A stretch of DNA of 64,000 bases from Thalassobium sp. R2A62 (lineage in GTDB: Bacteria; Pseudomonadota; Alphaproteobacteria; Rhodobacterales; Rhodobacteraceae). The stretch is from contig NZ_GG697169.2 of NCBI RefSeq assembly GCF_000161835.1, positions 791,852-855,851 on the forward strand, in the 5' to 3' direction. A model generated the notes under the pieces. That model was not told the DNA's origin, did no database searches, and worked only from the letters and a program-made list of their open reading frames with translations. Below are positions 53,482 through 62,966 of the stretch, in pieces (positions within the stretch are counted from its first letter, which is position 1; each line of letters starts with the position of its first letter). Position numbers and translations under genes: made by a program.

Positions 53482-53500
53482 GGTTTCTTCTGACAACACC
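53482..53500 (-). repeat. solo IS6-type terminal repeat
   Basis: On the minus strand GGTGTTGTCAGAAGAAACC, identical in its first 16 bases to the right end of the element at 53189, with no transposase attached. It marks a former insertion or a deletion endpoint. Confidence 0.7.
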
Positions 53501-53588
53501 GCTTGAACGGCTTGCATCTTTATTCGCGCACTGTAAAAACGGCGTCGCGCATGCCCGCACCCTTCCTCATCAGTCAAAGCTAAAACCC

Positions 53589-54479
53589 ATGACGATTTCG
53601 ATCCGCCAGAAACTTTTGACGGGACACGCCCGCATCCTGCAAAAACCCCTTCTGTCGCTATTGTCGTCGCCGCGCATGTTGCGCTCAAGCGCCAACCTCA
53701 ATGCGACGATACTCCATGCCAAGGCCCGCACGGCCCAGTTTGAAGAGGTCTCGAACGATTCCGCCCTCGTACGGGTCCGTGCCGGCCAACAGAAGGCGCA
53801 GGGCGCAATCCTCTATCTGCACGGCGGCGGCTTCATTCTGGGCGGATTGCATGGCTATCGGGCACTGACCGCAACGCTGGCCGCAAAGGCGGCCATGCCG
53901 GTCTATTTCCTTGAATACGCCAAAGCGCCAGAGCACCCCTATCCAACGGCGATCAATCAGGCCGAGGACGCTTTTACCAATCTGACCGCAACCTATGGCG
54001 CCGGATCCATAAGAATTATGGGCGACAGCGCTGGCGGCGGGCTGGCCCTAGCGCTGTTGCATCGTCTGATCGCAAAGCAGAGCGCCCTGCCCCAAGCGCT
54101 TGCGCTGTTTTCGCCTTTGACAAACCTCGCCACCGAACTGCCATCTTTCAAGAACAACAAGCGCAGTGACGCACTCTTGTCCCCAGCCTTCGTGCGCCGT
54201 GGCAATGCTGCCTACACAGCCGGTTTGAATGCGAAAAACCCTGAAATTTCGCCTCTTTTTGGACATTTTGAAGGGGCGCCAAAGATCCAGATACAGGCCG
54301 ATCGCTCCGAGATTCTCTATGATCAGAGCGTTGCGATGGCCGCACATCTCAAGGCTCAAAGCGTTGCCGTGGAGCTTTGCGAAACGGATGGGTTGTTCCA
54401 TTGTTATCAAATGTATACTGGCCGCACGCCAGAGGCGGATCACTCGCTTGAATTAGCGGCAACATTTCTGGTAGCATAG
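53589..54479 (+). CDS. HSL-family alpha/beta-hydrolase (esterase)
   Basis: 296 residues. The oxyanion motif LYLHGGGFILGG lies near residue 75 and the nucleophile elbow is MGDSAGGGLA near 142, both hallmarks of hormone-sensitive-lipase-type esterases. A C-terminal histidine in DGLFHCYQ and an aspartate in EILYDQ complete the likely triad. The protein is full length. It sits between the solo IS6 repeat and the IS3 element, so it is probably island cargo. Confidence 0.88.
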   Translation: MTISIRQKLLTGHARILQKPLLSLLSSPRMLRSSANLNATILHAKARTAQFEEVSNDSALVRVRAGQQKAQGAILYLHGGGFILGGLHGYRALTATLAAKAAMPVYFLEYAKAPEHPYPTAINQAEDAFTNLTATYGAGSIRIMGDSAGGGLALALLHRLIAKQSALPQALALFSPLTNLATELPSFKNNKRSDALLSPAFVRRGNAAYTAGLNAKNPEISPLFGHFEGAPKIQIQADRSEILYDQSVAMAAHLKAQSVAVELCETDGLFHCYQMYTGRTPEADHSLELAATFLVA

Positions 54480-54632
54480 GTTGCCCGCATTGCGGCGAAT
54501 GCTGCGCCGGCTATGCCCCGCGCCAGCAAGCTCTTCTTCCCATTGACCCGATCACGGCCAAACGATTTATGGACCTGTCGCGGTTTGATGCCGCTCCTTT
54601 GATAGCATTTACTGCAACAAAGGAGATTGACT

Positions 54633-54908
54633 ATGGGACAGAAACGGACGGACGAATTCCGCCATGATGCGGTGCGTATCGCGCGGACCAGTGGGCTAAC
54701 GCGTAAGCAGGTGGCTGATGATTTGGGTGTCGGGATGTCGACGCTGAACAAATGGATCACAGCGCACCGAGATACAGATGTAGTTTCGAAAGAGGATTTG
54801 AGCCTCGCCCAAGAGAATGACCGGCTCCGGCGCGAGAACCGCATTCTCAAGGAGGAGAGGGAGATCTTAAAAAAAGCAACGCAGTTCTTCGCGAGCCAAA
54901 AGCCATGA
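54633..54908 (+). CDS. IS3-family transposase OrfA
   Basis: 91 residues. Helix-turn-helix GLTRKQVADDLGVGMSTLNKW, then the leucine zipper LAQENDRLRRENRILKEERE. A run of seven A (TTAAAAAAAGC, about 54867) offers the slippery site for -1 frameshifting that would fuse it to OrfB, as in other IS3 elements. Its stop overlaps the OrfB ATG as ATGA. Confidence 0.93.
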   Translation: MGQKRTDEFRHDAVRIARTSGLTRKQVADDLGVGMSTLNKWITAHRDTDVVSKEDLSLAQENDRLRRENRILKEEREILKKATQFFASQKP

Positions 54909-55762
54909 GGTTCAGGTTCATTGAAGAACACGCGGGGACTTTCGAAACGGCGCGTCTTTGCAAGGTCATGGATGTCAGTTCACGTGGTTTACATGCGTTC
55001 CGCAATCGACCGGCCAGTCGCAGACGGCGGTCTGATTTGGTCACGCTGGCCCACATCAAGGAGCAGTCCCGTCTCAGTCTGGGCAGTTATGGCCGGCCAC
55101 GCATGACCGAAGAACTGAAAGAGATCGGCTTGGATATCGGTCACCGTCGTGTCGGACGTTTGATGCGTCAGAACGGCATATCTGTTGTGAGAACGCGCAA
55201 ACACAAGGTCACAACCGACAGCGATCACAAGTTCAACATTGCCCCGAACCTGTTGGATCGCGACTTCAACGCCGACAAGCCCAATCAAAAATGGGCTGGC
55301 GATATCAGCTATGTCTGGACACGCGAGGGGTGGCTTTATTTCGCGGTGATCCTGGACCTGCATTCCCGTCGTGTCATTGGATGGGCTGTAAGCAACCGGA
55401 TGAAACGTGACCTGGCGATCCGGGCGTTGAAAATGGCAATCGCGTTCCGACAACCACCCAAGGACTGCATTCATCACACGGATCTCGGGTCGCAATATTG
55501 TTCGCACGACTACCAGAAGATCCTGCGCCAGAACGTGTTCAAGGTGTCGATGAGCGGCAAGGGTAACTGCTATGACAACGCGGCAGTCGAAACCTTCTTC
55601 AAAACGATCAAGTCAGAACTGATTTGGCGGCATTCATGGGAAACACGGCGGAAGGCAGAGATGGCGATCTTTGAATACATTAACGGGTTCTACAATCCGC
55701 GCCGCCGACACTCAACATTAGGCTGGAAAAGCCCGGTCGCTTTTGAACGGAAGGCGGCTTAA
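54905..55762 (+). CDS. IS3-family transposase OrfB (DDE)
   Basis: 285 residues with the HTH_21 region and integrase core. DDE residues are in WAGDISYVWT, CIHHTDLGSQYCS and NAAVETFFKTIKSEL, with RRRHSTLGWKSP near the end. No stops or frameshifts. It is in the -1 frame relative to OrfA. Confidence 0.95.
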   Translation: MRFRFIEEHAGTFETARLCKVMDVSSRGLHAFRNRPASRRRRSDLVTLAHIKEQSRLSLGSYGRPRMTEELKEIGLDIGHRRVGRLMRQNGISVVRTRKHKVTTDSDHKFNIAPNLLDRDFNADKPNQKWAGDISYVWTREGWLYFAVILDLHSRRVIGWAVSNRMKRDLAIRALKMAIAFRQPPKDCIHHTDLGSQYCSHDYQKILRQNVFKVSMSGKGNCYDNAAVETFFKTIKSELIWRHSWETRRKAEMAIFEYINGFYNPRRRHSTLGWKSPVAFERKAA

Positions 55763-55818
55763 ACGAGCACTTGGGGCGGCACAAAAGCGTGACAGGTCCA
55801 AGATGCTACGTTTATGGT

Positions 55819-56397
55819 GGTGTCCGACGAATTCGAACTTGTCTCTACGAGGAGAGTGATGCTGCGATCTATGCCACGCAGAGATCGCGCCACTCGGCAA
55901 GAGCGGCGGCGCGGATGAGCTTAAAGTGATGTCTGCCAGAGAGGCTGCGTTCCTGTTTAAATTGGTTGAAAACGGAAGCGTCGATGGAGACGAATTTCTG
56001 CAAGGTTCGCATGCCCCGGAACCGCTGCATGGCTCGCTCTCTTCGTCGAAACAGCAGACGGGAATTTTCTGCTCGACTGTTCAGCCCGCGACCAGTTTCC
56101 TGCCTTTCGGCATTACCGATGACTTTCAGAGCAACACCGTATGATCTCATTTTGTCGGTCACGATGATCTCTGGTTGGCCGTAGCGTTTCATTGACTTTC
56201 TGAGGAATTTCAATGCCAAACTCATACTTTCGGTCTTCGACATTGCGAAGCGAAAGCGGAAAACGCAGATCCATTTCCACAGCCAGACGGATGATTTCGC
56301 GAGACATCTTTAAAAACTTGAATGGGTCGTGTCTTTTCACCTGGCGACGCTAGGCGCCCGCCGTGCCTCTCTCGACCGATTTTCTTCTAACAACGCC
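55819..56397 (-). pseudogene. IS6-family element with internal deletion
   Basis: Both ends are kept (GGTGTCCGACGAATTCG at 55819; minus-strand GGCGTTGTTAGAAGAAAATC at 56397), but the element is 579 bp instead of ~807. The N-terminal part (MKRHDPFKFLKMSREIIRLA to SLRNVED) is joined directly to the C-terminal third (LKFLRKSMKRYGQPEIIVT to LAEWRDLCVA), removing the first catalytic aspartate. Its right end stops 2 bp from the DUF1501 stop codon. Confidence 0.85.
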
Positions 56398-56399
56398 CC

Positions 56400-57575
56400 T
56401 CATGTGCGTAAAATGCCATCTAAAGCGGTATCAACGTGGCTTGCAAACCTATTCTGGGTCAAGCCGAACCAGTCGCGTAAGACTGTGTGATACATAGTTC
56501 GATAGTCCAACGTAAATTCCATATCTCCATCACTAAGATTGCCTAGGTCTGGGTGTACACCCCAAATCCCACCGCTCAATCCACCACTCATCAAGAAATG
56601 CGGCGCTGCAGTACCGTGATCTGTACCCATTGAAGCATTCTCAACAGCGCGACGGCCGAATTCGCTATAGGTCATGACAAGTGTATTCTCCCAGTGACCT
56701 GACTGTATCAAGGCTTGGCGCAGGCCCTCAAGCCCCCTGCCCAAATCTCCTAGCAGGTCGCGGTGGCGCCAAGGCTGAGATTCGTGTGTGTCAAACCCGT
56801 CAAGCTTCATTTTTAAGACTGGTGCGTCAATGCCTGCATCGATGAGCTGTGCCGCCATGGCGGCCTGGCGCCCGAAGTCACCAGCATCGATCCGGAATGA
56901 GGAACTACGCGGGAGGCGTTCAACCTTAGCCGAAATTCTTGACATCGCAGTGTTTAGACTGTGGCCTCGGTCGAGGAGCATTGCCAGCGCCGGGTTATTC
57001 CCTCCAGATATGGTAGGTGTTTGCTCGCGCTGACCAGCCAGTGTCGCGAATTGGTTGAGAGAAGTCATCGACAGCCAGAGCCCCGATGATGCGGCGAACA
57101 CCCCCATGCCACCGTCCAAGCTAATCCCGTGCGCGTCCACCTCGGCTGCGTCGCGCATGTCCATAATGTCTTCGGTGAGCCAGCCGTTTACACCACTTTG
57201 AGAGCCGTCACCGCCAGTCTCCCATATAGCGATAGATTTGAAGTGGGATCGGTTTTGACCAGGGTAACCTAAGCCCTGAATGATAGCGAGGTCTCCTGCC
57301 TCCCAGGCATCGCCAAGGGGAATAAGCGCCGTGTGCAGCGCTAGGTTAGAAGTGAGCGTGAACCGCTCGTTCTTCCGTAAGTATATATTGGGGCGGATTT
57401 CACGATACCGCTCATCTCGATAGGGAACTACAGTGTTCAGGCCATCGTTTGCGCCAGACAATTCAACCAGAATTACTCTTCGTCCGCTCGACTGGGCTGC
57501 TTTTGCCAAATTGAGGGGTGCTAAGGGAATAGCAAGGCCGGCGAGGAGGGATTGAAGAATTTGACGCCTTTTCAC
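56400..57575 (-). CDS. DUF1501 exported protein
   Basis: 391 residues. The N-terminus MKRRQILQSLLAGLAIPLAP has a twin-arginine-like signal. The core RRVILVELSGANDGLNTVVPY, GYPGQNRSHFKSIAIWETG and TYSEFGRRAVENASMGTDHG fits DUF1501, a sulfatase/phosphatase-superfamily relative of unknown activity. It follows the DUF1800 gene by 9 nt. An IS6 end lies 2 bp past its stop, so the last residues may have been altered by the insertion. Confidence 0.9.
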   Translation of the reverse strand: MKRRQILQSLLAGLAIPLAPLNLAKAAQSSGRRVILVELSGANDGLNTVVPYRDERYREIRPNIYLRKNERFTLTSNLALHTALIPLGDAWEAGDLAIIQGLGYPGQNRSHFKSIAIWETGGDGSQSGVNGWLTEDIMDMRDAAEVDAHGISLDGGMGVFAASSGLWLSMTSLNQFATLAGQREQTPTISGGNNPALAMLLDRGHSLNTAMSRISAKVERLPRSSSFRIDAGDFGRQAAMAAQLIDAGIDAPVLKMKLDGFDTHESQPWRHRDLLGDLGRGLEGLRQALIQSGHWENTLVMTYSEFGRRAVENASMGTDHGTAAPHFLMSGGLSGGIWGVHPDLGNLSDGDMEFTLDYRTMYHTVLRDWFGLTQNRFASHVDTALDGILRT

Positions 57576-57584
57576 TGCAGTGCC

Positions 57585-60404
57585 TCACTTTAGTTGATAC
57601 AATGGGTGTTGAAAAATATCTGTTGATATGCGGATTTGGGGCATTTCAGCTCCGACTTCCGAGGTTAAAAAATATTGCGCAGGCAGCTCCACCGTTGATA
57701 AATCATCAATGTAGTTTCGCGCCTCATCGGCAGGCATACCTGCAACGATCGGAGGTGTTCTACTAGCCGACTCTGACATCATAGACATTATCATTGACAT
57801 GGAATTTTGATCGATCTGATTGCTGCTCAGTTGCCAGCCTCCGGAGGCCGCGTTCTGCGCATAGCGACTTCGTGGCAAGGCTTCCTCCATCCGCGCAAAC
57901 CACTCAGACCAGGTGTCATATTCCACTTGTCCATTGCGTTGACGCCAATTTCGCCCCTGCATGGATTGACGCAACAGGTCGGGCATGGCCATCCAGAGCG
58001 ATGACACAAACGCGCGCTGTTCATCCGTTAATGCATTCCACTGACGCCGCTCGTCACCCCATTCGCGCCCAATCAGAACGAAATTCATCTCACAGCAACC
58101 CGTATCTCGGTTGACATAGGCCGCGGACGGCATCGATGCACCAAGGCAGTTAGGATAACAATCGTGTTCCCAGATCTTAAGGAGTAAGCGCTGACCCGCG
58201 TCACGCGTGTTATTGCGGACAAGCTCGATTTTCATCGCCTCGGCACCGACGGCACCGAGGCGTGGTGCCAGTAAGCCAAGACCGAATGACACCCAGTCGT
58301 CGCTCCCGCGCATTTCCTCGGCCCATTCAAAGGCGACGCGGTCAATTAGCAGCTGGTCGCTGGTGCGAACTAAAGCCGGTTGCGTTTCCCCGGTTACGTA
58401 TTCGGTAAGTGTCACGTGTCCGCCACAGTAGAGGCGGCCAGGCTCCCGGTCTGCGTTAGCGGATGTGCAATTGGTCCGTTGCTCACCAGAGGAAACAGGG
58501 TAGAGGCGGCCGTCATACGACAGCCAGTCAACATAAAGGTTACGGTCCCCACCGTCGGAGCCACCAACCCCACAACACCTATCATTCAAGAAGGAGATAC
58601 GAAATGCGTCTGGCTTTATTTCTCGTGGAACCAGAATTTCTGTTTCACGCCATGGGAGATCAGTCTCCATCACCCGCCCGTAGCGCTCAGTATCAATACC
58701 ACCTTCGACGACGACTACTGGGCTCACCCAGTCAGAACGAAGAACGCCTTCATTATTTTCCTGCATGACTGACACGTGGAAGTGCGGGGGGCCCTTAAAA
58801 TTTTCTGCGGCATATCGCACGCGTATGGAGCCGTAATTCATTTCTTTATTAGCAGGCATCGACACCTCATCAGAGCCTGTCATCATCTGATCGGGGGGCG
58901 GTGCCTCCTCTCCATGAGAGTTTACCATATAGTCACTCAAACGGCTGATAATATCGTAACGCAGGAGGAGTCGCGACGGCGTCAGCCAATCACCAGCACC
59001 AGGCCAGCCCGCCACGTTGGGCGGTTCGAATAAGTTTTGGCCAAGCGCGGTCAGCTGGTTGGGCAGCGATTCAACCTCACCCAATGGCAAGCCTTGCGAC
59101 CGCACCGAACCAATTAAAAGATCGACGGGGCTCTTCACGATCGTTCCGCGATTTTCGGCAGCCCAGAAGGAGCCAGAAGCGAGCAGATTACGCAGGAGCG
59201 TCTTAACGTCATAATCCGTATCACGAAATGCATGCGCAACAGAGGCTATCTGAGCCTCATCATAATGGAATTCTGACACATAGGCCGTCCAAAACTTGCG
59301 GGTTATGAATGTCGCAACCTCAGGCTGATCTAGTAAAATGTCAGCTACGTCTTCTGCACGCCACCGCCCCGTGCGGCCAAAAATCGTTTTACGGCCTGTG
59401 TCGTGGTCCCAAGGACTGAATTGGAATTCCATACGCCCCATACGGGTATAACCGTATCCTGTAAGAGCGCGTGCGACCTCTTTTACTGTCTCCTCATCAT
59501 AATTCCCCTCGCCGAGAACAAATAACTCCATTAGTTCCCTGGCGAGGTTCTCGTTGGGCTGCTCTTCTCGGCTACGGTCGTTATCAAGGTAATTAAGCAT
59601 CGCGGGGTCGTGCAGGATTGCTGTCACGAGGGTGCGAAAGTTTTGGTGGCCAAGGTCGCGAAACAGCTGGTGCTGTAGGTACATCGCATGGCTCTCTTCT
59701 TGAATGGCGGAATAGGCCGTTACGAAATGATTGTGCCAAAACAGGATTAGGCGCTCAGCTTGCGGCCGGCCCGTTGCGACCATTTCATCAACCCACCAAT
59801 GCCGTAATTGATTCAACTCTCGATCACGCGCCATACGGAAGCTCGACCGCTCTTCCTCATCATAATCCCAACGCATCCAATAATTCGGAAACTGATCACT
59901 TTTGACCCAAACAGGTTGCGGTAATAACGGCGCACCCGCCCCAAGCCCAGAAATGATTTTACTGATCGCTTGACTACGAGAAAGACCGACCAACTCGTCT
60001 ATCTCCGCTGGGTGAGCACCGATGCCAGTGCGCTCAAGCAAGTGCCGAGCATCATCCACACTCATTACCACCTGCAGGTGAGGCGTGTCGGCCTCAATTG
60101 TCTCATTACGCAAGTTGAAGGCTCTAACTAGACCATCAAACACAGCGTCCGAGAGATTGTCTGAATCGACGATGGGTGCTTCCACACTGAATTCCTCTAC
60201 GAACTCAGACAGCGCCGAATTCGTAAGCATGCCCCAATAGCCATCTAACGGCCCCGGATCGTAGCCCGCGAGGGCTAACGCGCGCTGCACCCGCAGCACA
60301 TCTTGGTCTTGAGCTTGGGCAGGCAAGCCGAGTAAGGCCGTCTTCAACACGACAATCCACAGAAGCCGACTAACCCAATTCGTAACTCCAACGAGCGCTG
60401 CCAT
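57585..60404 (-). CDS. DUF1800 exported protein with peptidoglycan-binding-like start and CBM-like insert
   Basis: 939 residues with signal peptide ending PAQAQ. Residues ~34-70 look like a peptidoglycan-binding repeat (VLRVQRALALAGYDPGPLDG). DUF1800 follows (~110-500: LFWHNHFVTAYS, QPNENLARELMELFVLGEG, FEPPNVAGWPGAGDWL). Then residues ~520-635 resemble a calcium-dependent xylan-binding module (GGDRNLYVDWLSYDGRLYP), trailed by a cysteine-rich stretch. Usual DUF1800 proteins are ~450-600 residues. DUF1800/DUF1501 pairs are widespread, exported and uncharacterised. Confidence 0.87.
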   Translation of the reverse strand: MAALVGVTNWVSRLLWIVVLKTALLGLPAQAQDQDVLRVQRALALAGYDPGPLDGYWGMLTNSALSEFVEEFSVEAPIVDSDNLSDAVFDGLVRAFNLRNETIEADTPHLQVVMSVDDARHLLERTGIGAHPAEIDELVGLSRSQAISKIISGLGAGAPLLPQPVWVKSDQFPNYWMRWDYDEEERSSFRMARDRELNQLRHWWVDEMVATGRPQAERLILFWHNHFVTAYSAIQEESHAMYLQHQLFRDLGHQNFRTLVTAILHDPAMLNYLDNDRSREEQPNENLARELMELFVLGEGNYDEETVKEVARALTGYGYTRMGRMEFQFSPWDHDTGRKTIFGRTGRWRAEDVADILLDQPEVATFITRKFWTAYVSEFHYDEAQIASVAHAFRDTDYDVKTLLRNLLASGSFWAAENRGTIVKSPVDLLIGSVRSQGLPLGEVESLPNQLTALGQNLFEPPNVAGWPGAGDWLTPSRLLLRYDIISRLSDYMVNSHGEEAPPPDQMMTGSDEVSMPANKEMNYGSIRVRYAAENFKGPPHFHVSVMQENNEGVLRSDWVSPVVVVEGGIDTERYGRVMETDLPWRETEILVPREIKPDAFRISFLNDRCCGVGGSDGGDRNLYVDWLSYDGRLYPVSSGEQRTNCTSANADREPGRLYCGGHVTLTEYVTGETQPALVRTSDQLLIDRVAFEWAEEMRGSDDWVSFGLGLLAPRLGAVGAEAMKIELVRNNTRDAGQRLLLKIWEHDCYPNCLGASMPSAAYVNRDTGCCEMNFVLIGREWGDERRQWNALTDEQRAFVSSLWMAMPDLLRQSMQGRNWRQRNGQVEYDTWSEWFARMEEALPRSRYAQNAASGGWQLSSNQIDQNSMSMIMSMMSESASRTPPIVAGMPADEARNYIDDLSTVELPAQYFLTSEVGAEMPQIRISTDIFQHPLYQLK

Positions 60405-60509
60405 ACTCCAACCGCATATGAAAAATTATCAAGTCAGAGCTTAATCTTATTTACTGCGGAAGCAAGTATACTGGTTTTTTGCACGACTCCGAAGATGGTG
60501 ATGCTCCAG

Positions 60510-60824
60510 CTAACCCCAGACGGATTTCGCCCGCAAGTCCAGTGACGGGTAACTGCGGGACGCGCCATTTGCGAATTTCAGCGGCGAGCATCGGGCCAAA
60601 TCTGTTCCACCAGAAACGGCCCGCTTCATGGCTGATATCGATGCCGCGTTCGTGCAGCAGATCCTCCACATTTCGAAGCGAAAGTGGATACGCACATAAA
60701 TCATCACCACCAGACGGATGATTTCGGGAGAAGTTTTGAAGCAGCGAAATGAGGAGCGTTTTGTCATGGCAGAACGCTAAACCGCCGCCCGGCACGTCTC
60801 TCGCCGGTTTCTTCTGACAACACC
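60510..60824 (-). pseudogene. IS6-family transposase remnant (N-terminal fragment)
   Basis: Minus-strand MTKRSSFRCFKTSPEIIRLV, then in a shifted frame PLSLRNVEDLLHERGIDISH and WWNRFGPMLAAEIRKWRVPQ, match the N-terminus of the other IS6 copies. The rest is missing. Terminal repeat GGTGTTGTCAGAAGAAACCGG (minus strand) ends at 60824. It marks the right side of the IS-rich stretch. Confidence 0.82.
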
Positions 60825-60919
60825 GCCTCGCCTTTTGGCGCGGCGGATTTGACCGCTGCATGCGCAGTCTGGCTCGGTGCTCCTTAGTGTCATACTATCA
60901 AGCGGAAGGCACCACATCT

Positions 60920-61525
60920 ATGTGCAAATTCAAAACTCTTGCCACAGCAGCCGCTGTTGCACTCACCGCGACCACCAGCTTTGCAGCGGGGCACGCCAGC
61001 AGCTGGACGCTGGACGGGTCATTGTCGAACGTCTCATTTGGATCGATCAAGAACGACTATATCGGTGAAAGCCACAGTTTTGGCGATGTATCAGGCACGG
61101 TTTCTGTTGAAGGCGCCGTAGAAATCACACTTGGGTTGGCATCGGTTGAGACAATGATCGACATCCGCAACGAACGTTTGGGCCAATTTGTCTTTCAGAA
61201 CGCTCTCTCTGCTACCCTTACGGCCGCGCTTGAGATGGACGCGCTCAATGCGCTTGAAACCGGTGGCGCGACAACCGTCGAAGCCTACGGCACGCTGAAC
61301 CACTTGGGGTTGGACACCGATGTCGATGCCACATTCTTTGTGATGCGTCTCACTGACAGCCAAGTACTGGTCACCACCAACGGAATGGCGATGCTCAGCA
61401 CCGAAGACGCCGGCCTCGATGACGGCATCGATGACGGCATCGACAAGCTTCAGGAACTGGCCAACCTCGACAGCATCACACGGGTCAGCCCTGTGACGAT
61501 GCGCCTTGTGTTTAACGCGGATTAA
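60920..61525 (+). CDS. YceI-family exported protein
   Basis: 201 residues. Signal peptide MCKFKTLATAAAVALTATTS ends near FAAGH. The mature part begins WTLDGSLSNVSFGSIKNDYIGE, the YceI lipocalin-like start (substitute for WxxDxxHS), with GDVSGTVSV and THF-like NHLGLDTDVD strands. Such proteins bind isoprenoids in the periplasm. A low-complexity DDGIDDGID run occurs near residue 173. The ATG at 60920 is preferred because it gives the signal peptide. Confidence 0.85.
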   Translation: MCKFKTLATAAAVALTATTSFAAGHASSWTLDGSLSNVSFGSIKNDYIGESHSFGDVSGTVSVEGAVEITLGLASVETMIDIRNERLGQFVFQNALSATLTAALEMDALNALETGGATTVEAYGTLNHLGLDTDVDATFFVMRLTDSQVLVTTNGMAMLSTEDAGLDDGIDDGIDKLQELANLDSITRVSPVTMRLVFNAD

Positions 61526-61607
61526 CGAGTGGGGTCAGGGCTGCCGCTATGTCGCACTGACCAGTTATTCCGGTCGGCCTTTTCGGTCGACCGGACCACC
61601 ATGGGAC

Positions 61608-62921
61608 CTACCGTGCCAACACTAGATCAGCACGCAATCCACCCAAGGCGTCACTATGATCTAGCCGCAAAAGCCCACCATGGCCCCGCGCAATATCGGA
61701 CGTAACAGCAAGCCCTAGACCAACGCCGCCGCCCAAATCCTGATTGCGCGACGGATCAAGACGTGTGAACGCGCGCCTCGCCTCTTCTCGTTGATCATCA
61801 GGAATGCCAGGGCCATCATCATCTACCGAAATCACCAACGCACGTTCGCCCAGCGACATGGAAACAACGGCGCGGCTGCCGTAGCGCACGGCGTTGCCAA
61901 TCAGATTGTCTACCGCTCGGCGCACGGCGATTGGCCCCAACCGTACGATTGCACCTTCTTGGACCGCGCCCAGTGTCACATTCATCCGCGCCCGCTTGGC
62001 CCCTTCTACACAGGCACGCAGCAATTCAGCAGGATCCACTTCTTCACGGGCGACATCTGCATCGCCTCGCGCAAAGTCCAAAAATCCGTCTAGCATCCGC
62101 TGCATGTCCTCGACGTCTCGCACCAGCGGCTCCGCTTCGGCCTCGTCCATCAAAGACAGCCCCAGACGCAGACGTGTCAGCGGCGTGCGCAGGTCGTGGC
62201 TCACCCCTGACAGCATCATAGTACGCTGCTGGGTTTGTCGTTCGATCCGGTTGCGCATATCCAAAAACGCATTGCCTGCCGCGCGCACTTCGTTCGCACC
62301 CGACGGGCGGTAATCCACGATCCGACCCTTGCCGTATTCCGCCGCCGCCCCAGCCATTCTTTTGATCGGCCGCAGCTGGTTGCGCAAAAACACATAGGAC
62401 ACACAGGTCATCAACACGCCCAAGACAACCATCAAAACAAGCAACTGATGCGGGTTCGACGCAGAAACGCGACGGCGATCAAATTCTACGGACATCAAAC
62501 CTTTGGTGGTTTGGATAACAACGTAGACCCGTTTGCGTTCGCGCATATCGACCCACGCCAACCCATCCAAATCAGACCGCATCGTGCGGATCACAGCGCG
62601 CCCCGACAGATCGTAGAACGACCGACCATCCACCCCAAGGGCCGCAAATTTTTCTATCGCAGCGTCAATCTGAAGCGGTTCGGCCAGTGCTGCCATCACC
62701 TCTTGGGCGGCGATTGCATCCTCGGACGCATCTACCTGATCTCGAAGATAGGCGAGCTCTAGTATAACGGCGCGTGTCATCTGTTCGGTCACCCCATCAT
62801 AGTGCCGCTGAATAAAAACAACCGACACGGCCAGTTGCACCGTGACAACCGGCAACAACAGGATCAATGCGGCCCGACCATACAGGCTGCGCGGCATATA
62901 GTTTTTGAGCCATCCAAACAT
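61608..62921 (-). CDS. EnvZ-type sensor histidine kinase, no adjacent regulator
   Basis: 437 residues. Two membrane helices (about 14-36 and 160-180) flank a periplasmic domain; HAMP (LRPIKRMAGAAAEYGKGR), HisKA SGVSHDLRTPLTRLRLGLSL, and ATPase with NLIGNAVRYGS, DDDGPGIPDD and GGGVGLGLAV. The open frame extends to 63194, but the ATG at 62921 (MFGWLKNYMPRS) gives the expected N-terminus and clears the divergent MBL gene. No response regulator gene is next to it in the window. Confidence 0.88.
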   Translation of the reverse strand: MFGWLKNYMPRSLYGRAALILLLPVVTVQLAVSVVFIQRHYDGVTEQMTRAVILELAYLRDQVDASEDAIAAQEVMAALAEPLQIDAAIEKFAALGVDGRSFYDLSGRAVIRTMRSDLDGLAWVDMRERKRVYVVIQTTKGLMSVEFDRRRVSASNPHQLLVLMVVLGVLMTCVSYVFLRNQLRPIKRMAGAAAEYGKGRIVDYRPSGANEVRAAGNAFLDMRNRIERQTQQRTMMLSGVSHDLRTPLTRLRLGLSLMDEAEAEPLVRDVEDMQRMLDGFLDFARGDADVAREEVDPAELLRACVEGAKRARMNVTLGAVQEGAIVRLGPIAVRRAVDNLIGNAVRYGSRAVVSMSLGERALVISVDDDGPGIPDDQREEARRAFTRLDPSRNQDLGGGVGLGLAVTSDIARGHGGLLRLDHSDALGGLRADLVLAR

Positions 62922-62966
62922 ATGTGACAGGCTAGCCCGACCACCTGACGAGGGAAAGCACGAACC

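Larger units (their letters stand above)
54570..55800 (+). mobile_element. IS3-family insertion sequence, 1231 bp, apparently intact
   Basis: Imperfect terminal repeats: TGGACCTGTCGCGGTTTGAT at the left end and, on the minus strand from 55800, TGGACCTGTCACGCTTTTGT. It carries overlapping orfA and orfB. No 3-4 bp target duplication is evident. It is the only mobile element in the window without visible lesions. Confidence 0.85.

Noticed and set aside
45554-60920. Restriction-modification, toxin-antitoxin or abortive-infection system in the island
   Set aside because: The HNH protein has a signal peptide, no methyltransferase or specificity gene is present, and no paired small toxin/antitoxin frames were convincing.
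45554-61000. Prophage
   Set aside because: Apart from an integrase tail there are no capsid, terminase, tail, portal or lysis genes; an IS-eroded genomic island fits better.
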